This document shows, in pieces, positions 27,150 through 35,814 of a DNA stretch of 64,000 bases. The DNA comes from Saccharothrix tamanrassetensis (GTDB lineage Bacteria > Actinomycetota > Actinomycetes > Mycobacteriales > Pseudonocardiaceae), in the NCBI RefSeq assembly GCF_014203665.1, contig NZ_JACHJN010000011.1, positions 186,001-250,000 of the forward strand. The letters are read 5' to 3'. Under the pieces are notes generated by a model. It saw only the letters and a list, made by a program, of their open reading frames with translations, did no database searches and had not been told where the DNA came from. Numbering within the stretch: the first letter of the stretch is position 1; each line of letters opens with the position of its first letter. The translations under genes and the position numbers were made by a program.

Positions 27150-27835
27150 CCTCCCCCTTGCGACGACCGCGCCGCACACCGTGCCGACGACCCTCCCGCC
27201 GGCGTGACCCCGCGCCGGGTACCGGACCGCCTCGGGAACTGCGCACGGCGAGCAGGCCCGGTCCGCGGACCGAAACCCGCTGCTCCCGCACCGAACCCGC
27301 CTGGGGGCACCGCGAGGCAGCAGGCGTCCGTCGACCCGTGGACGTCCTCGACGCCGTCATGGGCGTCCTCCCCGCGCTCGATGTCATCCGAGTGGGCGAT
27401 CGGTGGTGTCCTCCACCGGACGACCCACGGCGACATCGGCAGTCACGGCGACGTCTGGAACGCCGCGCCCGGAGCGCACTCGGCGGAAGAACGGGTGTCC
27501 GCGGGGACCGGGCGGGCAGGAGCATTCGAAAGCACCGTAGTCCGGGGTGGGAGCAGGTCACAAGGCGAGTCACCGGTCCGCCGGAGCGGACAACCGGGAC
27601 GGCGTATCATCAGTGGTACCGAGAGCATTCCGCGCGCCGGCAGTCGAGCCGGCGTCGTCCTCGGCGCACCACGCGCCGGTCGCCGGTCGATCGGAGACGG
27701 GAGCACCGACATGACGTCGGGCCCGACCACCCACCTCGCCGCACCCCCGCCACGGGTCGTGCACCGAACCGCGCCACGCGCCAGACCCTCGACCGGGCAC
27801 GTCGACGGTGGAACCGACCGATACGAGGAGCAGGC
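27150..27835. other. Non-coding stretch without a supported gene
   Basis: About 690 nt between the snapalysin terminator and the RGCVC gene. Long open frames exist on both strands, but their predicted proteins are arginine/proline-rich shadows without a ribosome site or a recognisable domain. The promoter of the downstream small gene is expected near its right end. No RNA gene or repeat was recognised. Confidence 0.4.
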
Positions 27836-28015
27836 ATGCAGGCAATCGAGGTGACCGCGGAAACGTCCGGGGTGATCGTGGAACAGCTCACCGAGGGGCA
27901 GTGCGCCGCGTGCGCCCACCCGTTGGCCGCGCACGACGCGATCTCGGTGCGCTTCTGCACCGCGACCACCGCCGGGCGGCACGAGCGGGGTTGCGTCTGC
28001 CCCGTCGGCAAGTGA
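27836..28015 (+). CDS. RGCVC-family small cysteine-rich protein
   Basis: A 59-residue protein. ATG at 27836 follows GAGGAG with 5-nt spacing. It holds CAACAHPLAAHD (CxxCxH), then FCTAT, and ends HERGCVCPVGK. The RGCVC end and the CxxC pairs suggest a small zinc or redox domain. Similar short proteins occur in Pseudonocardiales genomes under this family name (recalled, not searched). Function is unknown. It is a single gene, flanked by non-coding DNA on both sides. Confidence 0.7.
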   Translation: MQAIEVTAETSGVIVEQLTEGQCAACAHPLAAHDAISVRFCTATTAGRHERGCVCPVGK

Positions 28016-28292
28016 CCTGACGGCCGCGGCAGTCCGCACGCCGCGGCCGGAGTGGTGGAGTGGGGCATTCGACGGGATCCGCCCCGTCGGCTCGGACGCC
28101 GGGGCGTCGGCCGTGGCGCCGCGCAGTGCCGCCGGGCCGACCGTCGGGCCGCGATCCGCGGCCTGCCGGGCTGACATCCGCCGGGCCGGAATCCGCCGCC
28201 CGAACGCCTCGTCGGATCCGACGAACGGGCCGACGGCTTTAGGTGTCGTCGGCCAGAGACTCCGTCCGCGCCTGCTCAGCAGGATGACTGCC

Positions 28293-29141
28293 ATGACGGA
28301 TCTCCTCGCGGACACCGCCTCGCCGCTGCTCGACCGGGCGCGGCGGGACGCGCACGCCGCCGCCGCACGGGCCGGTGTCGTCGTCCGGACCCTGGACACG
28401 TTCGCCGAACTCGGTGCCGCGTACGAGCTGTACCGGTCGATCTGGCGGCCGACCGCCGAGCAGACCGCGTTGACCACCGGGATCCTGCGGGCGCTGGCCA
28501 AAGCGGGCAACTACGTCGCCGGCGCGTACGCGGGCGACGACCTGGTCGGCATGTCGGTGGGCATGAACGGCCGGCCGGACAACCGGCACCTGCACAGCCA
28601 CATCGCGGGCGTGTCACCCGCCGTGCAGGGCCGGAGCGTCGGACTGGCGATCAAGCTGCACCAGCGCGCCTGGGCGTTGGCGGCCGGCATCACCACCATC
28701 GCCTGGACGTTCGACCCGCTGGTGCGTCGCAACGCCTACTTCAACCTGGCCAAGCTCGGCGCGCGCGCCGAGGGCTACCTCACCGACTTCTACGGTCCGA
28801 TGGTCGACGCGATCAACGACGGTGACGCCAGCGACCGGCTCCTGGTCGAATGGTCGCTCGCCGAGCCACTGCCCGACCGTCCCACCGATGACCCGCCGGC
28901 GCTGCCCGCGCTCATCGTCCACGACACCGCGCCCCGGACCGTGACGTCCGACGCGCCCCTCGTGGTGGTCCCGACCCCGGCCGACATCGAGTCGTTGCGC
29001 CGCACCGCACCGGAGACCTCGCGGGCCTGGCGATCGGCGTTGCGCGAGGCACTGACCGCCGAACTGGACGCCGGCTCCACCGTCACCGGATTCGACCGAC
29101 ACGGCAACTACCTGTTGGCGCGGAAGGAAAGCAACGCCTGA
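28293..29141 (+). CDS. GNAT-family N-acetyltransferase (COG3375-like)
   Basis: A 282-residue protein. The acetyl-CoA-binding region reads LHSHIAGVSPAVQGRSVGLAIKLHQRAWALAAGI (positions about 108-141), with the Q-x-x-x-x-G/A pattern of GNAT enzymes, and is followed by TIAWTFDPLVRRNAYFNLAKLGARAEGYL. The C-terminal 90 residues form a second region without catalytic motifs, as in related long GNAT proteins. The substrate is unknown. An in-frame ATG at 28284 is an alternative start; 28293 has the better placed AGGA. A family of large palindromes begins 36 nt after the stop. Confidence 0.82.
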   Translation: MTDLLADTASPLLDRARRDAHAAAARAGVVVRTLDTFAELGAAYELYRSIWRPTAEQTALTTGILRALAKAGNYVAGAYAGDDLVGMSVGMNGRPDNRHLHSHIAGVSPAVQGRSVGLAIKLHQRAWALAAGITTIAWTFDPLVRRNAYFNLAKLGARAEGYLTDFYGPMVDAINDGDASDRLLVEWSLAEPLPDRPTDDPPALPALIVHDTAPRTVTSDAPLVVVPTPADIESLRRTAPETSRAWRSALREALTAELDAGSTVTGFDRHGNYLLARKESNA

Positions 29142-29176
29142 AGCTCCGCCTTGCGCCCGCAGCGCACACCTCTGCC

Positions 29177-29314
29177 GTGCTGTGTGTCATCCCCGTACGG
29201 CCTGCGCGCAGCGAACCACGCTTGTCGTGGGGGTGCAAGCACGCTCCACCGCTTGCACCCCCACGACAAGCGTGGTTGTCTTTGACCAGGCCGTACGGGG
29301 ATGACACACAGCAC
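29177..29314. repeat. Large palindromic element, copy 1
   Basis: A two-stage hairpin. The outer arms are a perfect 28-bp inverted repeat (29177-29204 with 29287-29314). After a 9x9-nt unpaired interval, the inner arms are a perfect 27-bp inverted repeat (29214-29240 with 29251-29277) around a 10-nt loop. The left unpaired segment contains GCGCAGCG and the right one GTCTTTGAC. It is related to the element at 29505-29631, which is in the opposite orientation. It starts 36 nt after the GNAT stop. It could serve as a terminator or a non-coding RNA, or be a mobile palindromic repeat. Confidence 0.9.
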
Positions 29315-29345
29315 CACCCGCAAAGCTCGAAGAGCTTTGCCCTCA

Positions 29346-29481
29346 TCCTTGGTGGTCTGCCCGTCCGGCGAGGACGCTCTTCTTCTTTTCTTTCAGCGTG
29401 GTCCGGTCGAGAGCGTGGTCGGTGACCACCCTCGGTCGAAGGATCACAAGCGTCCTCGCCGGACGGGCAGGCCTCCAAGGA
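29346..29481. repeat. Large palindromic element, middle hairpin
   Basis: Arms 29346-29378 and 29449-29481 pair over 33 positions with one T/T mismatch and one G/T wobble. A perfect core centres on CTGCCCGTCCGGCGAGGACG. The 70-nt loop contains a T/C-rich run (TCTTCTTCTTTTCTTTC) and an internal small hairpin (GTGGTC at 29415-29420 with GACCAC at 29424-29429). Short partly complementary flanks (AAAGCTC...GAGCTTT at 29322-29338) extend the structure. Its sequence is unrelated to copies 1 and 3, and it lies symmetrically between them. Confidence 0.88.
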
Positions 29482-29504
29482 GGCTTGAAGAACAAAGCAA
29501 AGCG

Positions 29505-29631
29505 TCGTGTTCTCCCCGCATGGCCTGGTCAAAGACAACCACCCTTGTCCTTGGGGCGCAAGCGAAAAGCGTGCTTGCGCCCCAAGGACAAGCGCGGTTC
29601 GCTGCGCGCAGGCCATACGGGGAGAACACGA
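29505..29631. repeat. Large palindromic element, copy 2 (inverted relative to copy 1)
   Basis: It has the same architecture as the element at 29177-29314: 23-bp outer arms (29505-29527 with 29609-29631, one mismatch), a 9x9-nt unpaired interval, 27-bp inner arms (29537-29563 with 29573-29599, two mismatches) and a 9-nt loop. Here GGTCAAAGAC is in the left arm and GCTGCGCGCAGG in the right, the reverse of copy 1, so the copy is inverted. Three inner-stem positions differ from copy 1, and each is matched by a compensating change in the other arm. Confidence 0.9.
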
Positions 29632-29732
29632 AGACACAGGTGTGTGCGGCGCGCACGGAGCATTGCGCGGCAAGGGCTTTGTGGTCGTGGGTCGGGAGGT
29701 CGGGTTCGGCGGCCTGGGTGAGTGGGTTGGGT

Positions 29733-31130
29733 TCAGTTCGTGATGCGCTTGAACAAGCGGAACATGTAGAGGTACTCGTCGTCACCCTCGGTCAGGTGCG
29801 AGAACTCGATGCGAGACCCGTCCATGTCGACCACGAACCGACCGGGTCCGGAGGGGCGTGCTTCACGGCGTGGTTCCGGTGCGCCCTGGGCCGCCGGCGA
29901 CTTGCTCTCCATGTCCAGGAAGTACCGCCCGTCCTCGTGCGACAGGCTGAACCGCATCATGACCGACTCGTAGCTGCCCACCAGACGGCTTATGTCCGCG
30001 CCGTCCTCCATCGCCGGCGACGGGAACGTCAGGCCGAGTTCCGCGCCGATGGCGCTCTCGATCTCCTCGGCGAAACCGCCGCCGCTGTCGGAGTTGGTGA
30101 GCACGCAGATCGCGAGACCCAGCTCCGGGAACGTGTGCAGCTTGGCTCTCTGCCCGATGGTGTGCCCGCCGTGCTGCACGGAGGTCACCACGCCGTCACC
30201 GCGCGCCCAGTCGGACAGGATCCACCCGAGACCCCACGACTGGTCCACAGTGGACACCTTCGTCAAGTCGACCTGGTGCGTCCGCATGGCCGAGACCGAG
30301 GCCGCGGACAGCACGCGCTCCCCGCTGAGCCCCATGCCGTCCCGCAGGTGCATAGCGGAGAACCGCAGCAACGCGTCAGCGGTACCGGTCACCAAGCCGG
30401 CCGGGCCGACGGAACGCGGCAGCATCCACTGCGCGGTCGGCACGACGGCCTGCGCGGACTTCGGGTCGGGATTCGCCAGGTGTCCCACCGCCGTGCGGAA
30501 CAGCGGCGCGTCCTTGGCCCTGGTGATGAGGTGCGTCAACCCCAACGGACGGGCGATGCGAGTGGCGATCGCGTCGTCCCAAGCCGTGCCCCGCAGCACT
30601 TCCACGATCCGGCCGGCCACCACGAAGCCCGCGTTGCAGTAGCTCAGCGGCCCGCCGGGACGGGTGGTGCTCGCGGCACCGACCAGCGAGGCGACGTACT
30701 TCGCCACGCAGTCGTCGTTGTCCCCGGTGTCGGTGAAGATGTCGCCGTCGATCCCGCTGGTGTGGGTCAACAGGTGCCGCACGGTGATGGCGGCGGTGTG
30801 CTCGGGGTCCGCGATGGCGAACTCGGGCAGCACGTCCACAACCCGCGTGTCCAGGGTCAGCAGGCCCTCGTCCACCAGTTGCATGATCAGCGTCGCGGTC
30901 CACACCTTGCTGATGGAACCGTACTGGAACAACGTGTCCTCGGTGACCGGGACGCCGGTACCCAGGCTCGTCACGCCGGAGACCATCACCCGGATGTCGG
31001 CCTCGCCGTCCGGACCGAGGGCCAGCACGCCGACCTGCACGCCGGGCACGTCGTGCCGGATCGCCAGGATGTCCAGCCGTTCCTGCCACTCGGGAGTTGC
31101 GAGCAGGCCCGCGGGCAGTGCGGTGCTCAT
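29733..31130 (-). CDS. Serine hydrolase of the beta-lactamase (class C/PBP-like) family
   Basis: A 465-residue protein. The catalytic SISK tetrad lies near residue 72 (LFQYGSISKVWTATL). The second motif is YCNAG, in the YxN position, and HGGHTIG near residue 330 is the HxG/KTG equivalent. A C-terminal beta-rich domain of about 90 residues (from LVGSYESVMMRF) follows, as in DAP/EstB-like esterases and D-aminopeptidases. No signal peptide is evident, so a cytoplasmic esterase/peptidase is more likely than an antibiotic-degrading beta-lactamase. The ATG follows GGAAGGGGACACC. Its 3' end faces the palindromic elements. It is divergent from a D-aminoacylase-like gene, which hints at shared D-amino-acid or peptide metabolism. 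Confidence 0.88.
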   Translation of the reverse strand: MSTALPAGLLATPEWQERLDILAIRHDVPGVQVGVLALGPDGEADIRVMVSGVTSLGTGVPVTEDTLFQYGSISKVWTATLIMQLVDEGLLTLDTRVVDVLPEFAIADPEHTAAITVRHLLTHTSGIDGDIFTDTGDNDDCVAKYVASLVGAASTTRPGGPLSYCNAGFVVAGRIVEVLRGTAWDDAIATRIARPLGLTHLITRAKDAPLFRTAVGHLANPDPKSAQAVVPTAQWMLPRSVGPAGLVTGTADALLRFSAMHLRDGMGLSGERVLSAASVSAMRTHQVDLTKVSTVDQSWGLGWILSDWARGDGVVTSVQHGGHTIGQRAKLHTFPELGLAICVLTNSDSGGGFAEEIESAIGAELGLTFPSPAMEDGADISRLVGSYESVMMRFSLSHEDGRYFLDMESKSPAAQGAPEPRREARPSGPGRFVVDMDGSRIEFSHLTEGDDEYLYMFRLFKRITN

Positions 31131-31376
31131 GGTGTCCCCTTCCCTGTCCACGAAGTCCGTTGCGGCGTCGGTGGCCACGGGCCGGTCCTCTCGTCGGCGA
31201 TGTGCGAAGAGTCTGGCCGCCTCCGACCGGCCGGTCATCGGACATCGCGACCGATTCCGCCGCTCCCGTTCGTCGGATCGCACGAGGCGTGCTTCATCAA
31301 CTACTACCAACCCGGACGGCTGGTGTTGTGCAGAACGACGAAGAACGCTCCGGGCCGTTCGTGGTGGACTGGCAGC

Positions 31377-32843
31377 ATGCTGCTGCTGCGCGGAGGCCGG
31401 GTCGTCGATCCGGGCACAGGACTGGACCAGGTCGCGGACGTGCTGGTGCGGGACGGCAGGATCGCCGCCGTCGGCCCGGACCTGGCCGCCCCGGACGCCA
31501 CCACCGTCGATGTCACCGGTCGGATCGTCGGCCCCGGTTTCATCGACCTGCACAGCCACGTGCACAGCGTCGCGGGTCACCGCCTCCAGGCCATGGACGG
31601 CGTCACGACGGCCCTGGACCTGGAGTCCGGTCTCAACCCCGTCGACCGCGCCTACGCCGAGGCCGCCGCCGCGGGTCGTCCGCTCAACTACGGCTTCTCG
31701 GCGTCCTGGGGCGCCGCGCGGGCGCAGGTGCTGCTGGGCGTGGAGCCGGACGCCGACTTCTTCAGCGGCCTGAAGCTGCTGGACGACCCGCGCTGGCAAC
31801 GATCGTCGTCGCGGGCCGAACTGCGCGCCTGGCTGGCCGTGCTGGAACGCGAGATCGCGGCCGGCGCGCTGGGCATCGGCGTGCTGCTCGGCTACGCGCC
31901 CCGGACCGACCCCGCCGAGTTCCTGGCCATGGCGGAGCTGTCCGCACGGGCCGACGCGCCGATGTACACGCACGTCCGCGAGTTGGTGGAGGCCGACCCC
32001 ACCACGCCGGTCGACGGCTCTTCCGAGGTCGTCCGGGCCGCCGTGGAGACCGGCGCGCCGATGCACCACTGCCACGTCAACAGCACGTCCGGCCGACACG
32101 TCGACCGGGTCCTGGGGATGCTCGCGAAGACCCGCGCCGAGGGATCCCGGGTGACCGTGGAGTGCTACCCGTACGGGGCCGGGAGCACCGGCATCGGCGC
32201 GTTCTTCCTGGCCCCCGAACGGCTCCCGGCGTGGAACATCGGGCCGCGGCACATCATGATGGTCGAGACCGGCGAGCGGCTCGCCGACCTGGCGAGGCTG
32301 CGCGAACTGCGGGAGACCGATCCGGGGGCGCTGTGCGTGGTGTCGTTCCTGGACGAGGAAGACCCGGCCGACTTCGCGTTGCTGCAGCGGTCGCTGGCGT
32401 TCCCGGATTCGATCGTGGCCAGCGACGCGATGCCCGTCACGTGGGGCAGTGCCCACGAGAGCCACGAGTGGCCGCTGCCGCCCGACGGCCGCACCCACCC
32501 GCGCACCGCGGGCACGTACGCGAAGTCACTGCGGCTGATGGTCCGCGAGTCCGGCACGTGGTCCTGGCTCGACGCGTTCCGCCGCTGCTCCTACCTGCCC
32601 GCGCGGGTCGTGGACGCGATCGCGCCGGCGGCTCGGGCGAAGGGCCACCTCGGCGTGGGCGCGGACGCCGACATCGTGGTGCTGGACCCCGACACGATCA
32701 CCGACACGGCCACCTACCTGGACCCGACCAGGCCGTCCACCGGCGTCGACCACCTGCTGGTGGGCGGCACGTTCGTGGTGCGCGACGGCGAGCTGCGGAC
32801 CGACGCGTTCCCCGGCAGGCCGGTGCGCGGCGAACCCGCCTGA
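31377..32843 (+). CDS. Amidohydrolase, N-acyl-D-amino-acid deacylase-like
   Basis: A 488-residue metal-dependent hydrolase. The N-terminal beta-sandwich (LLLRGGRVVDPGTGLDQVADV) leads to GPGFIDLHSHVHS with the first metal histidines. MYTHVREL and HHCHVNSTSGRHVDR give further ligands, and the metal Asp lies in IVASDAMPVTWG. The KGHLGVGADADIVVLDP block near the end is typical of D-aminoacylase/N-acyl-D-glutamate deacylase and dihydroorotase relatives. It is likely cytoplasmic. The exact acyl-amino acid is unknown. The divergent neighbour is a penicillin-binding-fold hydrolase, which also fits peptide or D-amino-acid turnover. Confidence 0.88.
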   Translation: MLLLRGGRVVDPGTGLDQVADVLVRDGRIAAVGPDLAAPDATTVDVTGRIVGPGFIDLHSHVHSVAGHRLQAMDGVTTALDLESGLNPVDRAYAEAAAAGRPLNYGFSASWGAARAQVLLGVEPDADFFSGLKLLDDPRWQRSSSRAELRAWLAVLEREIAAGALGIGVLLGYAPRTDPAEFLAMAELSARADAPMYTHVRELVEADPTTPVDGSSEVVRAAVETGAPMHHCHVNSTSGRHVDRVLGMLAKTRAEGSRVTVECYPYGAGSTGIGAFFLAPERLPAWNIGPRHIMMVETGERLADLARLRELRETDPGALCVVSFLDEEDPADFALLQRSLAFPDSIVASDAMPVTWGSAHESHEWPLPPDGRTHPRTAGTYAKSLRLMVRESGTWSWLDAFRRCSYLPARVVDAIAPAARAKGHLGVGADADIVVLDPDTITDTATYLDPTRPSTGVDHLLVGGTFVVRDGELRTDAFPGRPVRGEPA

Positions 32844-32878
32844 GCCGACGCCGGGCGAGCGCGCGCTACGTTCTGGGC

Positions 32879-34189
32879 ATGACAACCGCCGTACCCGACG
32901 ACGGGTCGTGTCCGGACGGTCACGCCGAGCCGCTGTGGAGCGAGTGGCGACGGCCCCGGCCGACTGCCGCGCAGCAGCGGCACGACATCTGGTCGGGGCT
33001 GGCCGTCACGGCGAGTGCCGTGGTGATGACCGTGCTGGTGAACAGCATGGGCGTGTTCGCGAGCGGTGTCGCACCGCACCTGGCGGAGCAGTTCGCGTGG
33101 AGCGTCGCGGTGACCCTGCCGCTGGTGCTGCGGCGGCGGTTCCCGTCGACCGTGCTGCTCGTGGTCAGCGTGCTGTTCATCGCCGGGCAGGCGAGGCAGG
33201 TCGCCGACAACCTGGTGCCGTCGATCGCGCTGTTCATCGCCTTGTACAGCGTGGGCGCGTGGGCGCAGGACCGGACGGCCGCGCGGCGCGTGCGGCTGGG
33301 CGTGATCGCGGTCATGTTCTGCTGGCTCGCGTACGGGCTCGTGCGGTTGCTGGTGCACAACGCCCCGCCGTTCGAGAACGCGGCCGGGCCGTTGGACCCG
33401 ATGCTCGCGTCGGTGCTCTACGGCATCGTGTTCAACCTGCTGTTCTTCCTGTCCGCGTACTTCTTCGGCGGCATGGCGTGGCTGTCCGCCCGCCGACAGG
33501 CCGAGCTGGCGCACCGCGCGGAACAGCTGCGGCGGTCCCAGGAGCAGAACACGCGGGGCGCGATCGTCGCCGAACGGGTGCGCATCGCGCGGGACCTGCA
33601 CGACGTGGTGGCGCACCACGTGTCGGTGATGGGCGTCCAGGCGGGCGCGGCGCGCCGCGTGCTGGACCGCGACCGCGAGTTGACGCGCGAGGCGTTGCGG
33701 ACCATCGAGGACACCGCGCGCACCGCGATCGGCGAGTTGCGCGGCCTGCTGGGCGTCCTGCGCGCCGAACCGTCCGACGACGTCCTGGACGTCCGCGACG
33801 GCGAGACCTCGTCCCCCGGGCTCGACCAGCTGCCCGAACTCGCGACGATGGCCGAACGGGCAGGCGTGGCGGTGGATCACGGAATCTACGGCGACCCGCG
33901 GCCGATACCCGAGGGTGTCGCGCTGTCCGCGTACCGGGTCGTCCAGGAGTCTCTGACGAACGTCGTCAAGCACGCGGGCGCGCGCAGAGCCGACGTGCGC
34001 GTGCGGTTCCTGGAAACGTCGCTGGAGATCGAGGTCTCCGACGACGGCCGCGGCCGGACCGGTAGGCCCGAACGCAGCGGGTTCGGCCTCGTGGGCATGC
34101 GTGAACGGGTCGCGGTGCACGGCGGCGAACTCGAAGCCGGACCCCGGCGCGACGGCGGCTACCTGGTCCGTGCGAGGTTTCCGGCATGA
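32879..34189 (+). CDS. Two-component sensor histidine kinase (NarL-type, HisKA_3)
   Basis: A 436-residue membrane kinase. About six transmembrane segments lie between residues 20 and 200 with little extracytoplasmic sequence. A short coiled coil (AELAHRAEQLRRSQEQ) follows, then the phosphoacceptor block RVRIARDLHDVVAHHVSVM and an HATPase with AYRVVQESLTNVVKHA, VSDDGRGR and GFGLVGMRERV. It is an intramembrane-sensing-type kinase common beside ABC exporters in actinomycetes. The stop overlaps the response-regulator start (ATGA). The signal is probably membrane or antibiotic stress (inferred). Confidence 0.94.
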   Translation: MTTAVPDDGSCPDGHAEPLWSEWRRPRPTAAQQRHDIWSGLAVTASAVVMTVLVNSMGVFASGVAPHLAEQFAWSVAVTLPLVLRRRFPSTVLLVVSVLFIAGQARQVADNLVPSIALFIALYSVGAWAQDRTAARRVRLGVIAVMFCWLAYGLVRLLVHNAPPFENAAGPLDPMLASVLYGIVFNLLFFLSAYFFGGMAWLSARRQAELAHRAEQLRRSQEQNTRGAIVAERVRIARDLHDVVAHHVSVMGVQAGAARRVLDRDRELTREALRTIEDTARTAIGELRGLLGVLRAEPSDDVLDVRDGETSSPGLDQLPELATMAERAGVAVDHGIYGDPRPIPEGVALSAYRVVQESLTNVVKHAGARRADVRVRFLETSLEIEVSDDGRGRTGRPERSGFGLVGMRERVAVHGGELEAGPRRDGGYLVRARFPA

Positions 34190-34851
34190 CTCTGCGCGTG
34201 GTGCTCGCCGACGACCAGGACCTCGTGCGCGCCGGCTTCCGGGTCATCCTCGGCACCGAGGAGGACATCGACGTGGTCGGCGAGGCGCGGGACGGGCTGG
34301 AAGCCGTGGCCGTGGTCGGCCGGCTCCGGCCCGACGTGGTGCTCATGGACGTCCAGATGCCCGGCGTGGACGGCCTGGAGGCCACCCGCCGCATCCTCGG
34401 CCCGGCCGGGGCGGACCACCCGATCAAGGTGGTCATCCTCACCACGTTCGACCGGGAGGACTACCTGTTCGAGGCGCTGCGGGCGGGCGCGAGCGGGTTC
34501 CTGCTCAAGAACTCGTCCCCGGAGGACCTGGTCGAGTCCATCCGGATCGTGGCCCGCGGCGACGCCCTGCTCTCACCCGAGGTCACCCGCCGGGTCATCG
34601 CCCGCTTCGGCACCCCGTCCCCGTCGACGCCGTCCCGCCGCCCGCCGGAGCTGACCGACCGCGAGTTCGAGGTGCTGGTGCACCTGGCGCGCGGCGCGAG
34701 CAACGCCGAGATCGCCACCGCCCTGTACCTGGGCGAGACGACGGTGAAGACGCACGTGTCGCGCATCCTCGCCAAGCTGTCCCTCCGCGACCGGACGCAC
34801 GCCGTGGTGTTCGCCTACGAGCACGGGATCGTCGCACCGGGACGGTCGTAG
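34186..34851 (+). CDS. NarL/LuxR-type response regulator
   Basis: A 221-residue protein. The receiver domain starts TLRVVLADDQDLVRAGFRV with the acidic pair, has the phosphoacceptor Asp in PDVVLMDVQMPGVDG near residue 53, and the conserved Thr and Lys in VVILTTFD and GFLLKNS. The LuxR HTH occupies about residues 150-210 (LTDREFEVLVHLARG, NAEIATALYLGETTVKTHV). It is coupled to the kinase by a 4-nt overlap. The ABC exporter starting 78 nt downstream is the likely target. Confidence 0.95.
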   Translation: MTLRVVLADDQDLVRAGFRVILGTEEDIDVVGEARDGLEAVAVVGRLRPDVVLMDVQMPGVDGLEATRRILGPAGADHPIKVVILTTFDREDYLFEALRAGASGFLLKNSSPEDLVESIRIVARGDALLSPEVTRRVIARFGTPSPSTPSRRPPELTDREFEVLVHLARGASNAEIATALYLGETTVKTHVSRILAKLSLRDRTHAVVFAYEHGIVAPGRS

Positions 34852-34929
34852 GGTCCTCCTCGCGGAGGACCCGCGGAGTCGATCGCGCGCCGGACGTGGC
34901 GGACCGGTCCGCCGCATAGCGTTCCGGAC

Positions 34930-35814
34930 ATGCTGACAGTGACGTCGATCGGCCGGAGCTTCGGCGACCTCCAGGTTCTCGACGGGGTGTCGTTCGAGGT
35001 GCGGCCCGGTCGGATGACCGGGTTCCTGGGGGCGAACGGGTCGGGCAAGACCACCACCATGCGGATCGTCCTGGGGGTCCTCGCCGCGCACAGCGGCACG
35101 GTGACCTGGCGCGGCTCGCCGGTGACCGGGGCGGTGCGGCAGCGGTTCGGGTACATGCCCGAGGAGCGCGGCCTGTACCCGAAGATGGGGGTGGCCGAGC
35201 AGATCGCGTGGCTCGGGCAGCTGCACGGGCTCGACCAGGCCACCGCGAAGCGCAACACCGAGCGCCTGCTCGACCAGCTCGAACTCGGTCACCGCGGGAA
35301 GGACAAGCTGGAGGAGCTGTCCCTGGGCAACCAGCAGCGCGCGCAGATCGCCGCCGCCCTCGTGCACGACCCGGTGATGCTCATCCTGGACGAGCCGTTC
35401 TCCGGGCTGGACCCCATCGCGGTCGAGACGGTGCTGGGTGTGCTGCGCGAACGCGCGGCGAACGGCGTGCCGGTGCTGTTCTCCAGCCACCAGTTGTCGG
35501 TGGTGGAACGGCTGTGCGACGACGTGGTCATCATCTCCGGCGGCAAGATCGCCGCGAGTGGCGCCCGGGACGAACTCCGCGCCCGGTACGGCACCACGCG
35601 GTTCGAGCTGGTCGTCGCCTCCGACGCCGGTTGGGTGCGGGACGTCCCGGGTGTCCGGGTGGTCGACGTGGACGGCCCGCGCGCCGTGTTCGAGCTCGAC
35701 GGTCGGCCCGACGCGGACCGGGCCGTGCTGGAAGCCGCCCTGCGCCGGGGCACCGTCCGCAGCTTCACGCCCGTCGTGCCGACGCTCGACGAGATCTTCA
35801 TGGAGGCGATCTGA
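34930..35814 (+). CDS. ABC transporter ATP-binding protein (NatA-like)
   Basis: A 294-residue ATPase. Walker A is GANGSGKTT near residue 37, the signature LSLGNQQRAQIAAAL near 132 and Walker B MLILDEPFSGLDP near 152. The last 80 residues are a C-terminal extension typical of NatA/daunorubicin-type exporters (FTPVVPTLDEIFMEAI). Its stop shares one base with the permease start (TGATG). It lies downstream of a two-component pair, so the exporter is probably induced by it. Confidence 0.94.
   Translation: MLTVTSIGRSFGDLQVLDGVSFEVRPGRMTGFLGANGSGKTTTMRIVLGVLAAHSGTVTWRGSPVTGAVRQRFGYMPEERGLYPKMGVAEQIAWLGQLHGLDQATAKRNTERLLDQLELGHRGKDKLEELSLGNQQRAQIAAALVHDPVMLILDEPFSGLDPIAVETVLGVLRERAANGVPVLFSSHQLSVVERLCDDVVIISGGKIAASGARDELRARYGTTRFELVVASDAGWVRDVPGVRVVDVDGPRAVFELDGRPDADRAVLEAALRRGTVRSFTPVVPTLDEIFMEAI

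Noticed and set aside
27443..28510. 355-codon minus-strand frame over the RGCVC gene region
   Set aside because: Low-complexity Arg/Ala/Pro product without ribosome site, overlapping two better supported plus-strand genes.
29177..29631. CRISPR array or riboswitch
   Set aside because: There are no regularly spaced direct repeats with unique spacers, and the elements do not match a riboswitch consensus I know.
29083..29673. Open frames across the palindromes on both strands
   Set aside because: Openness follows from the inverted repeats; the products mirror one another and have no ribosome sites. Structure, not coding, explains the sequence.
29733..31130. True secreted beta-lactamase (antibiotic resistance)
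   Set aside because: No signal peptide, and it has the extra C-terminal domain of the esterase/D-aminopeptidase-like group, so resistance is not supported.
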